DNA of 6,374 bases from the NCBI GenBank assembly GCA_017627115.1, contig JAGAHK010000225.1:1-6374 (forward strand), given 5' to 3'. Origin of the DNA: Bacillota bacterium (GTDB lineage Bacteria > Bacillota > Clostridia > Lachnospirales > CAG-274). This document shows positions 1-5,665 of the stretch, one piece after another (the stretch's first letter is position 1; every line of letters begins with the position of its first letter). The notes below the pieces were generated by a model. It made no database searches, was not told the origin of the DNA, and saw only the letters and a list, made by a program, of their open reading frames with translations. The position numbers and the translations under genes are program-made.

Positions 1-1179
1 GGGATAATCCGCAAATACATCCATCTGCTCCTCCTTGGGAAGTGCAGCGACCCACTGTTTTGCGGAATCAAGCGTTATCTGCTTGCCCGACTGTTCGTAT
101 ATATATATCCAATCGGGCTCGTTGTCAAACCATACAAAGCCCTTGGAACGTATAAGCTTTTTACTCAGATCAAGCACCGCATTTTCAAATTTTGCGCGGT
201 CAAACGGACGTACAGCACTGAAAACGCAGGTGTTTATGCCGTATTCAAGCGCTTCGCCGTGTTCATGGTCGTGATCGTGATCATGGTCATGATGATGGTG
301 ATGATGCTCATGGCTGTGACCGTGTTCGCGGTCATGGTCATGCTCGTGACCCTCCTCGCTCTCCATTGCTTCTATCCAGCCTGCACCGCGGTAAACTTCC
401 TGAAGGTCGAAGATATTTTTGTCTATAAGCTGTGAAATATCCGCCTTGCTCCTTACCGTCTCTATTATTTCGATATTGGGGTTAAGCGCCTCTATAACTG
501 CCTTTAAGCGTGCTTTCTGCGTATCGTTTACAAGGTCTGCCTTGTTGAGAAGAACAACATTGCAGAACTCTATCTGGTCGATAAGCAGCGGAGTGAGATC
601 CTCTTCGTCCTCGTCCTCTTCATCGTGCTCATCATGCTCATCGTGATGTTCTTCATGTTCATCATGTTCATCATGATCATGGTCGTGATCGTGTTCTTCG
701 GTAAGCTCCTCGCCGCACTCAAACTCTTCTGCCATTCTGTAGGCATCAACGACAGTTATTATGCTGTCAAGTTTGCAAATAGTCGGCATCTTATTTTCTA
801 TAAGAGCCTGTGTGACAGTGAGAATGGTGTTTGCGATAGGCTGCGGCTCGCATATGCCGCTTGCCTCGATAACGATATAGTCACAGCGGTTTTGGCGAAG
901 CAGGCTCATTATCTGCTCGATAAGGTCGGATTTGAGCGTACAGCAGATACAGCCGTTTGAAAGTGCAACTACACCGCTGTCCTCCTGCTGGATAAGGCCC
1001 GTTTTTTCAACAAGCTCCGCATCAATGTTTATCTCGCCGATATCGTTTACGATAACGGCTATCTTCTTGCCCTGCGGTTCACGCAGGATATTATTGAGCA
1101 AGGTCGTCTTGCCTGCACCCAAAAAGCCCGAGATAACGGTAACGGGAACAACTTTTGGTTTTTTGTTAAATAAATTCAT
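1..1179 (-). CDS. COG0523/CobW-family GTPase, putative zinc metallochaperone, His-rich (3' end outside window)
   Basis: The frame is open from an ATG at 1179 to base 1 (393 codons) with no stop, so the C-terminus is cut off by the window edge, probably by only a few tens of residues. Visible G3E GTPase motifs are Walker A GFLGAGKTT (residues 18-26), NDIGE (45-49), the family metal motif CICC within SNGCICCTLKSDL (Cys77, 79, 80), Walker B-like IVIEASG (102-108) and the guanine-specificity motif NKAD (212-215). A CobW C-terminal domain follows from about 313, with RSKGFVWF and later QWVAALP. Two metal-binding tracts are inserted, at 161-194 and 278-307. Family members use GTP hydrolysis to load metals, often zinc, into client proteins; B12-related cobalt handling and nitrile hydratase activation are alternatives. 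There is no signal peptide, so it is cytosolic. The start is supported by AAGGTGAT just upstream and by a separate promoter. Family assignment is firm; zinc as the metal is inferred from the His-rich tracts. Confidence 0.95.
   Translation of the reverse strand, partial: MNLFNKKPKVVPVTVISGFLGAGKTTLLNNILREPQGKKIAVIVNDIGEINIDAELVEKTGLIQQEDSGVVALSNGCICCTLKSDLIEQIMSLLRQNRCDYIVIEASGICEPQPIANTILTVTQALIENKMPTICKLDSIITVVDAYRMAEEFECGEELTEEHDHDHDHDEHDEHEEHHDEHDEHDEEDEDEEDLTPLLIDQIEFCNVVLLNKADLVNDTQKARLKAVIEALNPNIEIIETVRSKADISQLIDKNIFDLQEVYRGAGWIEAMESEEGHEHDHDREHGHSHEHHHHHHDHDHDHDHEHGEALEYGINTCVFSAVRPFDRAKFENAVLDLSKKLIRSKGFVWFDNEPDWIYIYEQSGKQITLDSAKQWVAALPKEEQMDVFADYP
259..348 (-). repeat. His/Asp-rich low-complexity tract 2 of the COG0523 GTPase
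   Basis: Codons 278-307 are an imperfect CAT/CAC-GAT/GAC repeat with 17 histidines in 30 residues, including six consecutive His (292-297) and then alternating His-Asp. It lies in the linker between the GTPase domain and the CobW C-terminal domain, a usual site for His-rich stretches in this family. The likely role is metal binding or buffering. The repeat DNA is prone to length variation by slippage. Confidence 0.9.
598..699 (-). repeat. His/Glu/Asp-rich low-complexity tract 1 of the COG0523 GTPase
   Basis: Codons 161-194 encode 10 histidines among Asp and Glu (HDHDHDHDEH and similar), ending in a nearly pure acidic run (187-194). It sits inside the GTPase domain, after VVDAYRM (143-149) and before the NKAD motif at 212, so it is a surface-loop insertion and not the interdomain linker. 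It is more acidic than tract 2. Metal binding is inferred from composition. Confidence 0.9.
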
Positions 1180-1183
1180 TTTT

Positions 1184-1191
1184 ATCACCTT
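1184..1191 (-). promoter_or_regulatory. Ribosome binding site of the COG0523 GTPase
   Basis: On the minus strand AAGGTGAT lies four bases before the ATG at 1179 and matches the anti-Shine-Dalgarno end of 16S rRNA well. It fixes the start codon of the GTPase, whose Walker A motif begins 17 codons in, a normal distance for this family. Confidence 0.8.
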
Positions 1192-1240
1192 TTTATATAG
1201 TATTTTTATTATTTACGTATTTTTGCCCTTTACGAAGAGT

Positions 1241-1269
1241 ATGGTATCACATTTAGAAACAATTGTCAA
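1241..1269 (-). promoter_or_regulatory. Sigma-A-type promoter for the COG0523 GTPase
   Basis: On the minus strand there is a perfect -35 TTGACA (1269-1264), a 17-nt spacer, and a -10 TACCAT (1246-1241) preceded by TGA, giving an extended TGn -10. Transcription would start near 1234, leaving a leader of about 55 nt. I see no clear Zur/Fur-type palindrome such as the B. subtilis Zur box; only a short ACAATTGT palindrome abuts the -35. The remainder of the gap between the M16 stop at 1354 and the GTPase start holds no recognisable rho-independent terminator: the best stem, GACC/GGTC at 1332-1345, is only 4 bp and lacks a T-run. Read-through from the peptidase gene is therefore possible. Confidence 0.7.
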
Positions 1270-1353
1270 GCGGTGCATTTTTATCACGGCAGCACAACTG
1301 CGCAGACATTTTGCGATAAGGCTGTTTTGCCGACCTGCTGCGGTCTGTGAAAT

Positions 1354-3675
1354 TCAGTTTCCTTTGACTGCGGCTGTTTTTACCGTACTTGCTTCCACAC
1401 CGTCAAACACTTTTTGTACATCCTTTGCGGTAAGCTTCAAAAGGTTTTCGTGCATATCCGTATCACAGCCGAAATACTCGCTTAATGCGTCATAATTCAG
1501 CTGCTGCCTGCTTTTCGGTCTGTCGGCGGTATTAAGGCACATCAGCCTGTAACGCTGCATTTCTTCTTCGGTCGGCGAGAAATTTCGCATCAGACCTATG
1601 CACTCGAAAAACGTATCTATCGTCTTTTCAAAGTTTATATCTTTGAACGAGTTTATGCAGAAACTGCCGCTTGGGGTCGCATAAGCAGCGCTTCCGTATG
1701 CGCCCGCACCGCGCACCTTTTCCCACAAAAGAGTTGTTTTCATTATCTCCGCCGCCGCAAATGCCGCTTCGGGACTACCGCCATGCCTAAATGCAAGCGA
1801 TATGGTATTTACATTGACATCCTTTCTTATTATCTCCGTTTTAAGGTCGGGCACGAAAACGGTCTTTTCGGCTGCTTTGCCGTCAAAGAGGGCAAGTTTT
1901 TTTACAATGCCCACCGCTTTTTCAAAGTTTTCGTGCGAACAGCATACCGCGGCACGCATATTGCCCTTTGAATATATCATCTTGCGCAGAGCCTGCGGCA
2001 CAGCTGTATTTTTTGCTGCGTTTTTATATGCTTTTCTTATGATAAAAGCATTTTTTTCTATTCCTCCCAGCGCCGTTAAGTCGGTCAGCTTTTCGGGTGT
2101 TTTATCGAAAGAAAGCGTACAAATGCCGTCATCTGCGGTAAAAATGCGGTTTATCTCACTTGCGGCGGTTTCGGCGCTGTCGGCAAAAAAGCCCGTATTC
2201 AGCAAAAGGCAGGGCTTGCCGACATCACAAAGTTCAATTGAAAAATGCGGCAGTTCCGTCTTATAGCTGCGCACAAGCAGACCTGCGCTTTCAAGCAGTT
2301 TTGGCGGTATATCAAGCCCGAAAGCAAGTGTAAGAAAGATAATGCCGCCGCCGATAGGTGTGAACAGAATATCACCGCAGAGCTTTGTCTTTGGCTTTTG
2401 GGGCGGTTTTTCGGGTATTATCAAAGGTATTATACCGCTTTTTTCGTTTGTTTTTCTGTAGTCTTCAAGCGGCTTTTTGTCCTGTATCGCATATGCCTTT
2501 TTCTGCGGCATTTTTCCGCCTTTTATGCCGAAAATACCGTTGTTTTCAAAAGCGGATGATACATATTTTTGCGTATCGGCATTTTTTATACTCTCAAAAA
2601 TATTTTTGAGATCGAGGCTTTTAAGCTCGCCGTTTGCATACATAAGTTTCAATGCGTAATACAGACCGCGCGGCTTATAGCCGAAATCGCCGTTTTCTAT
2701 GTAAAAACGCAGGCTTTCGGTGTCTATGCTTATATCCTTTGCCGCCTTTTTTATTTTTTCCGTGTCGATATTGCCGCCCGTTATTTTCAGATAAGCAATA
2801 TCACCCGTATCGTCAAAGCTTATTTTCAGCCCGTCAAGCCGTTTTTCAAGGGCTTTTGCCATAAGGAAATAAAAATACGTGCCAACATAGTCGGAGGTCG
2901 GACAAAGCGGAAACAACGCCATATTCACGTCATTCGGCAGGGGTATGTGCCTGACTTCTTTTTTTAAAATCGGTCTTTGTATTATCTTTTCACCACACCC
3001 GAAATATCTGCTCAAAAGCTCCAGATACGGCTTTTTATCGTCTTTCCCATAAACAAAGGCAAGGCAGTTTGTACCCGTATAGTGCTTTTTGTGATATTCG
3101 AGCATTTTTTTGTAGTCGGCATTTGGTATATCCTCGGGCAGACCTGCGGAAAAATGCGGTGTAAAAACGGCTTTTAAATATCTTTCGGCAAGGTTTTCGG
3201 GGTCGTCGTAAAAACCGCTCATCTCGCCGTATACAACGCCGTTTATGCCCTTGCCGTCATAAAAACCACCCTCCTGCATAAAGATCCCCTTATTTTGGTA
3301 AACAAGGGGATCGAAAACTCCGTCACAATAGACCTCCGCCATAAGCATAAGCGCCTTTTCATCAAGCGAAGCCACGGGAAAAAGGGTCTTATGCGGAAAG
3401 GTTATCGCGTTTAAATATGTATGCGGCACATTTATATCGAGCAGATTGAACGGGTCCTTTGCGGGAAATTTTTTTGAGCCGCAGAGAACGCAGTGTTCAA
3501 GTATATGCGCAATGCCCGTATCATCGTTTGCGGGGGTATCAAAAGAAAGCGCAAACACACGGTTTTCGTCCTCGTTGTCGATACAAATGACTCTGCCGCC
3601 GCTTTTATGTACAAAAAGGCTTACTTTGCCGATATTTTCAAAATTTTCGCTTTTTTCAAGTGAAAAATCAAGCAT
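1354..3675 (-). CDS. M16C-family zinc peptidase (PreP/Cym1-like, compact form)
   Basis: This 773-residue protein belongs to the M16C insulinase-like peptidases, which close around unfolded oligopeptides and degrade them. The inverted zinc motif HILEH (His57, catalytic Glu60, His61) sits in the typical context HILEHCVLCGSKKF, and the third ligand is Glu151 in GVVYGEM. LNAITFPHKTLFPVAS (88-103) and LPEDIP (179-184) are further family hallmarks. The first half ends near 425 at a proline/lysine-rich hinge. The C-terminal half keeps the substrate-binding Arg655 and Tyr660 in VRGAGAYG. Family members are usually about 970 residues; the missing length appears to come from several internal deletions, mostly in the second-half domains, not from a broken frame. 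There is no signal peptide, so it is probably cytosolic. The ATG at 3675 overlaps the upstream stop by 8 nt and has GGAGGA five bases upstream. Identification is firm; substrates are unknown. Confidence 0.93.
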   Translation of the reverse strand: MLDFSLEKSENFENIGKVSLFVHKSGGRVICIDNEDENRVFALSFDTPANDDTGIAHILEHCVLCGSKKFPAKDPFNLLDINVPHTYLNAITFPHKTLFPVASLDEKALMLMAEVYCDGVFDPLVYQNKGIFMQEGGFYDGKGINGVVYGEMSGFYDDPENLAERYLKAVFTPHFSAGLPEDIPNADYKKMLEYHKKHYTGTNCLAFVYGKDDKKPYLELLSRYFGCGEKIIQRPILKKEVRHIPLPNDVNMALFPLCPTSDYVGTYFYFLMAKALEKRLDGLKISFDDTGDIAYLKITGGNIDTEKIKKAAKDISIDTESLRFYIENGDFGYKPRGLYYALKLMYANGELKSLDLKNIFESIKNADTQKYVSSAFENNGIFGIKGGKMPQKKAYAIQDKKPLEDYRKTNEKSGIIPLIIPEKPPQKPKTKLCGDILFTPIGGGIIFLTLAFGLDIPPKLLESAGLLVRSYKTELPHFSIELCDVGKPCLLLNTGFFADSAETAASEINRIFTADDGICTLSFDKTPEKLTDLTALGGIEKNAFIIRKAYKNAAKNTAVPQALRKMIYSKGNMRAAVCCSHENFEKAVGIVKKLALFDGKAAEKTVFVPDLKTEIIRKDVNVNTISLAFRHGGSPEAAFAAAEIMKTTLLWEKVRGAGAYGSAAYATPSGSFCINSFKDINFEKTIDTFFECIGLMRNFSPTEEEMQRYRLMCLNTADRPKSRQQLNYDALSEYFGCDTDMHENLLKLTAKDVQKVFDGVEASTVKTAAVKGN

Positions 3676-5029
3676 TGTTTTCCTCCAGATACCGCTTTGC
3701 TTCGTTTTTTACGGACTGTACGGGGTGGTTTTCGGCAACGGGCGCAAAATAGTTCAGCGCCATCTGCACATCGCCCGCTTCCGCCGCCATTTTACCAAGC
3801 TGGTAAAGTGTGGAATAGCGTATCTCGTCACCCTCCTGACAGCATTTCAGGCATTGCTCAAAAAGCTGACGTGCCGTCTCCGTATCGCCGTTTTCCGCCT
3901 GCTGCCTGCCGCCCGTGTAAAACTGTTCTGCGGCAAGGGGCAGTATAAGCTTTTTCTGCCTTGCATACTGCTCCATTATCTCGGGCGCAAAATCGGTGGT
4001 ATCGAGGTTTACAAGTATCATTGCCGCCTCGGTCGCATTATCGTTTTTATAAAGGTTTTCGGCGGTGTTTATCTGCTTCACCCTGTCCTGAAGCGGCAAA
4101 TTGCTGCTTGGCTGCTGTTCGCGGCTCAGGCTTGCCTCGGACTCGTTGTATTTGGTCAAAAGACTGTCATAGTCCTGTTTCAGTGTGTTATAGCGGTTCA
4201 CCTGCTGTTCATACTGTAAGTTATCCGCCTGTATTATCTGCGGTATTGCAAGAAGCGAAACTATTATCGCCGCACTGATAAAGCCGAAGAAAAACACGGG
4301 TATAACGGGCTGTGGCTTGTTCACGTTCCTTGTACGCGCACCCCTTGTTCCCGCATAAGGCATATAATATGCGGAATTACGCGGATCGCTGCCGTAGCTT
4401 TTGGGGATGGGGCGGCTTTTATCGGGGTAAAGGCCGCGGTAGTAGCCAAGCGCTTTTTCGTTGTTTATATCCTGCTTTAAAACATTGTTTATAAGATCCA
4501 CCGCAAGTGAATTTTTACCGTGTATAAGATAGCACAGCGCAAGCAGATTAAGCGCCTCTATAAAGCGTGGATTGAGGTTGAGCGCTTTTTTCAGGCTTAT
4601 TATTGCCATATCGTCGTTTCGTTCGCGCACGCTTTCAAGCGCCTCGTTATACAGTTTTATGCTGTTTTCAAGGTTGTCTGCCTCGCGGCTGTTTTTCTCG
4701 TAATTGTCAAGATATTCCTGCGCAATATTCTTATCCGCCTGCATATTTATGCTCAATACCCACTGTGTGAGGGCATTTGCAATGTCACCCATTTCAAAAT
4801 ACACAAGTCCGAGCAGGTTTCTTGCGTTTATATTGCTTTTGCAGAAAGCCGTGCTTTTTTTCAGCACATTTACCGCACCGCTCAAGTCCCTGTCTTTGGC
4901 AAGCTCGAGACCGTGGTTGTAATAGCGCGCGGATATTGCATAGGCACGCTGCATAAGCGCTAAATCTTCGCCGCATTTCGGGCATATTTTTTCTTTTGTT
5001 ATTTTAGCGTTGCAGTTAGGGCAATTCAT
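3668..5029 (-). CDS. Zinc-ribbon, TPR-like, single-pass membrane protein
   Basis: This 453-residue protein has a clear domain order. An N-terminal zinc ribbon has CPNC (Cys3, Cys6) and CPKC (Cys16, Cys19). TPR-like helical repeats follow at about 30-195 (for example ARNLLGLVYFEMGDIANAL and FIEALNLLALCYLIHGKNSLA). A basic, glycine/proline-rich linker spans about 200-240, with one hydrophobic membrane segment at about 242-266. A heptad-like coiled-coil stretch covers about 268-305, and more TPR-like helices run from about 320 to 450. Positive charges just before the membrane segment (RTRNVNK) predict the zinc ribbon and first repeats in the cytosol and the coiled coil and second repeats outside. 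TPR proteins usually scaffold protein complexes; no enzymatic motif is seen. The ATG at 5029 overlaps the upstream stop as ATGA, with GGAGA (5043-5039) nine bases upstream. I do not recognise a named family for the full architecture. Confidence 0.9.
   Translation of the reverse strand: MNCPNCNAKITKEKICPKCGEDLALMQRAYAISARYYNHGLELAKDRDLSGAVNVLKKSTAFCKSNINARNLLGLVYFEMGDIANALTQWVLSINMQADKNIAQEYLDNYEKNSREADNLENSIKLYNEALESVRERNDDMAIISLKKALNLNPRFIEALNLLALCYLIHGKNSLAVDLINNVLKQDINNEKALGYYRGLYPDKSRPIPKSYGSDPRNSAYYMPYAGTRGARTRNVNKPQPVIPVFFFGFISAAIIVSLLAIPQIIQADNLQYEQQVNRYNTLKQDYDSLLTKYNESEASLSREQQPSSNLPLQDRVKQINTAENLYKNDNATEAAMILVNLDTTDFAPEIMEQYARQKKLILPLAAEQFYTGGRQQAENGDTETARQLFEQCLKCCQEGDEIRYSTLYQLGKMAAEAGDVQMALNYFAPVAENHPVQSVKNEAKRYLEENNA
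3681..3686 (-). promoter_or_regulatory. Ribosome binding site of the M16 peptidase, inside the upstream gene
   Basis: GGAGGA on the minus strand ends five bases before the ATG at 3675. It lies within the last codons of the TPR-protein gene (the Glu-Glu-Asn-Asn-Ala end), so ribosomes finishing that gene can reinitiate on the peptidase, consistent with translational coupling. Confidence 0.8.
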
Positions 5030-5214
5030 CTGCGCTTGTCTCCTTTTTTTGCATCCTTACTGTCGGAAACGGGCTTTTTTTCAGCTGCGGAAAGGCGCAG
5101 AAGCTCCATCACATCCTGCACCTCATTTTCAAGCATTGTATCTTCAAGGTCATTGACCTCCGTCATCGGTCTGAACCTGTTAACTTCTTTCTTAAAATCA
5201 AACATAAAAAACAC
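5026..5214 (-). CDS. Small charged hypothetical protein, first gene of the M16 operon
   Basis: This short frame begins at GTG 5214 (62 codons) or, equally plausibly, at ATG 5205 (59 codons, starting MFDFKKEV). GAGAAAG (5225-5219) lies four bases before the GTG, while the ATG has no good site at ideal spacing, so the start is unresolved. The product is hydrophilic: an N-terminal MFDFKKEVNRF segment, an acidic predicted helix (about DLEDTMLENEVQDVMELLRL, residues 22-41) and a lysine-rich, probably disordered tail ending KKGDKRR. There is no membrane segment, signal peptide or known motif. Evidence that it is real: a good promoter immediately upstream, no other gene in the stretch, and a 4-nt ATGA overlap with the zinc-ribbon/TPR gene. 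An adaptor or regulator for its neighbours is conceivable, but the function is unknown. Confidence 0.7.
   Translation of the reverse strand: MFFMFDFKKEVNRFRPMTEVNDLEDTMLENEVQDVMELLRLSAAEKKPVSDSKDAKKGDKRR
5039..5043 (-). promoter_or_regulatory. Ribosome binding site of the zinc-ribbon/TPR gene
   Basis: GGAGA on the minus strand, within the last codons of the small upstream gene and nine bases before the ATG at 5029. Together with the ATGA stop/start overlap it supports translational coupling of the two genes. Confidence 0.65.
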
Positions 5215-5240
5215 CGTACTTTCTCATTCTTATATGCTAC

Positions 5241-5270
5241 ATTGTAACATAGATAAGCATATTGTGACAA
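5241..5270 (-). promoter_or_regulatory. Sigma-A-type promoter for the small protein/TPR/M16 operon, with possible operator
   Basis: On the minus strand, -35 TTGTCA (5270-5265), an 18-nt spacer, and -10 TACAAT (5246-5241) preceded by TGT, giving an extended TGn -10; each hexamer matches consensus at five of six positions. Transcription would begin near 5234, only about 20-29 nt before the candidate start codons. Two near-identical TGTYACAAT motifs (5269-5261 and 5249-5241) overlap the -35 and -10 and are spaced 20 bp apart; they may be operator half-sites. Confidence 0.7.
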
Positions 5271-5283
5271 GTAGAAAATAGCG

Positions 5284-5302
5284 AAATTTTACGGCAAAAT
5301 TT
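5284..5302 (-). terminator. Weak AT-only hairpin after azlD (doubtful terminator)
   Basis: AAATTTT and AAAATTT form a perfect 7-bp stem around a 5-nt loop, 21 bases beyond the azlD stop. The stem has no GC pair and no clean T-run follows on the minus strand, so it would terminate poorly. It is the only inverted repeat I see in the gap before the next promoter. Confidence 0.25.
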
Positions 5303-5323
5303 GGTATATTTTTCTTTGCGGCG

Positions 5324-5665
5324 TTATACAAACACCCTCTGTATCAGTACCATATACAATACCGTGCCTGCCGCTATGCTCAACAGGTTGTTTCTTTTCC
5401 ATACGTGCAGCAGCACAACAGCTATGCCCGCTATTATTTTGGGCAGTATCGCATATATATCAAAGCTGCCTATCGTCAGATCGCTGCCGCAGATACAGTA
5501 TACTATCAGTATTGCGATAACGGCGGCAGGCAGGTATGTACCCACATACACCACGGTTTTGGGCGGCTTTTTCTTCGCAAAAAGCAGAAACGGCACGGCG
5601 CGCGTGAAAAGAGTGCCAAGCGCGGTTATTGCTATTATAAGTATTGAATATTTAATCCCCTGCAT
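5324..5665 (-). CDS. azlD: AzlD-family branched-chain amino acid export subunit
   Basis: This is a 113-residue hydrophobic protein with about four membrane segments (about 5-29, 42-60, 70-88, 94-110). The family signature FTRAVPFLLFAKKKPP (20-35), then YVGTYLPAAVIAILIVYC (40-57), matches AzlD proteins, which are usually about 100-115 residues. AzlD is the small partner of AzlC in exporters of branched-chain amino acids and analogues such as azaleucine in the cytoplasmic membrane. The frame stays open upstream to 5698, but the ATG at 5665 is the likely start: GGAGG (5679-5675) is nine bases before it, whereas the in-frame ATG at 5674 has no room for a ribosome binding site. The gene overlaps azlC by 14 nt. 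The actual substrate is inferred from the family. Confidence 0.93.
   Translation of the reverse strand: MQGIKYSILIIAITALGTLFTRAVPFLLFAKKKPPKTVVYVGTYLPAAVIAILIVYCICGSDLTIGSFDIYAILPKIIAGIAVVLLHVWKRNNLLSIAAGTVLYMVLIQRVFV

Noticed and set aside
259..348. Tandem DNA repeat considered as a CRISPR-like or intergenic satellite
   Set aside because: It is in-frame coding repeat of His/Asp codons, with no spacers or regular repeat unit.
419..960. Plus-strand ORFs opposite the GTPase, including serine-rich and Met/Ile/Phe-rich stretches
   Set aside because: They are antisense shadows of the His/Asp/Glu repeat codons; the minus-strand frame carries intact GTPase motifs throughout.
1180..1275. Zur box search at the GTPase promoter
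   Set aside because: No convincing match to the TCGTAATnATTACGA-type palindrome; ACGTAAATAAT at 1216-1206 is too degenerate and too AT-rich to call.
1332..1345. GACC/GGTC hairpin after the M16 gene as a terminator
   Set aside because: Only a 4-bp stem with no T-run on the minus strand.
932..1495. 187-codon plus-strand ORF spanning the GTPase start and the M16 end
   Set aside because: It crosses two real minus-strand genes and their promoter, resembles no known protein, and has compositional features of antisense reading.
3446..4219. 257-codon plus-strand ORF across the M16/TPR junction
   Set aside because: Antisense to two well-supported coupled genes; no recognisable domain.
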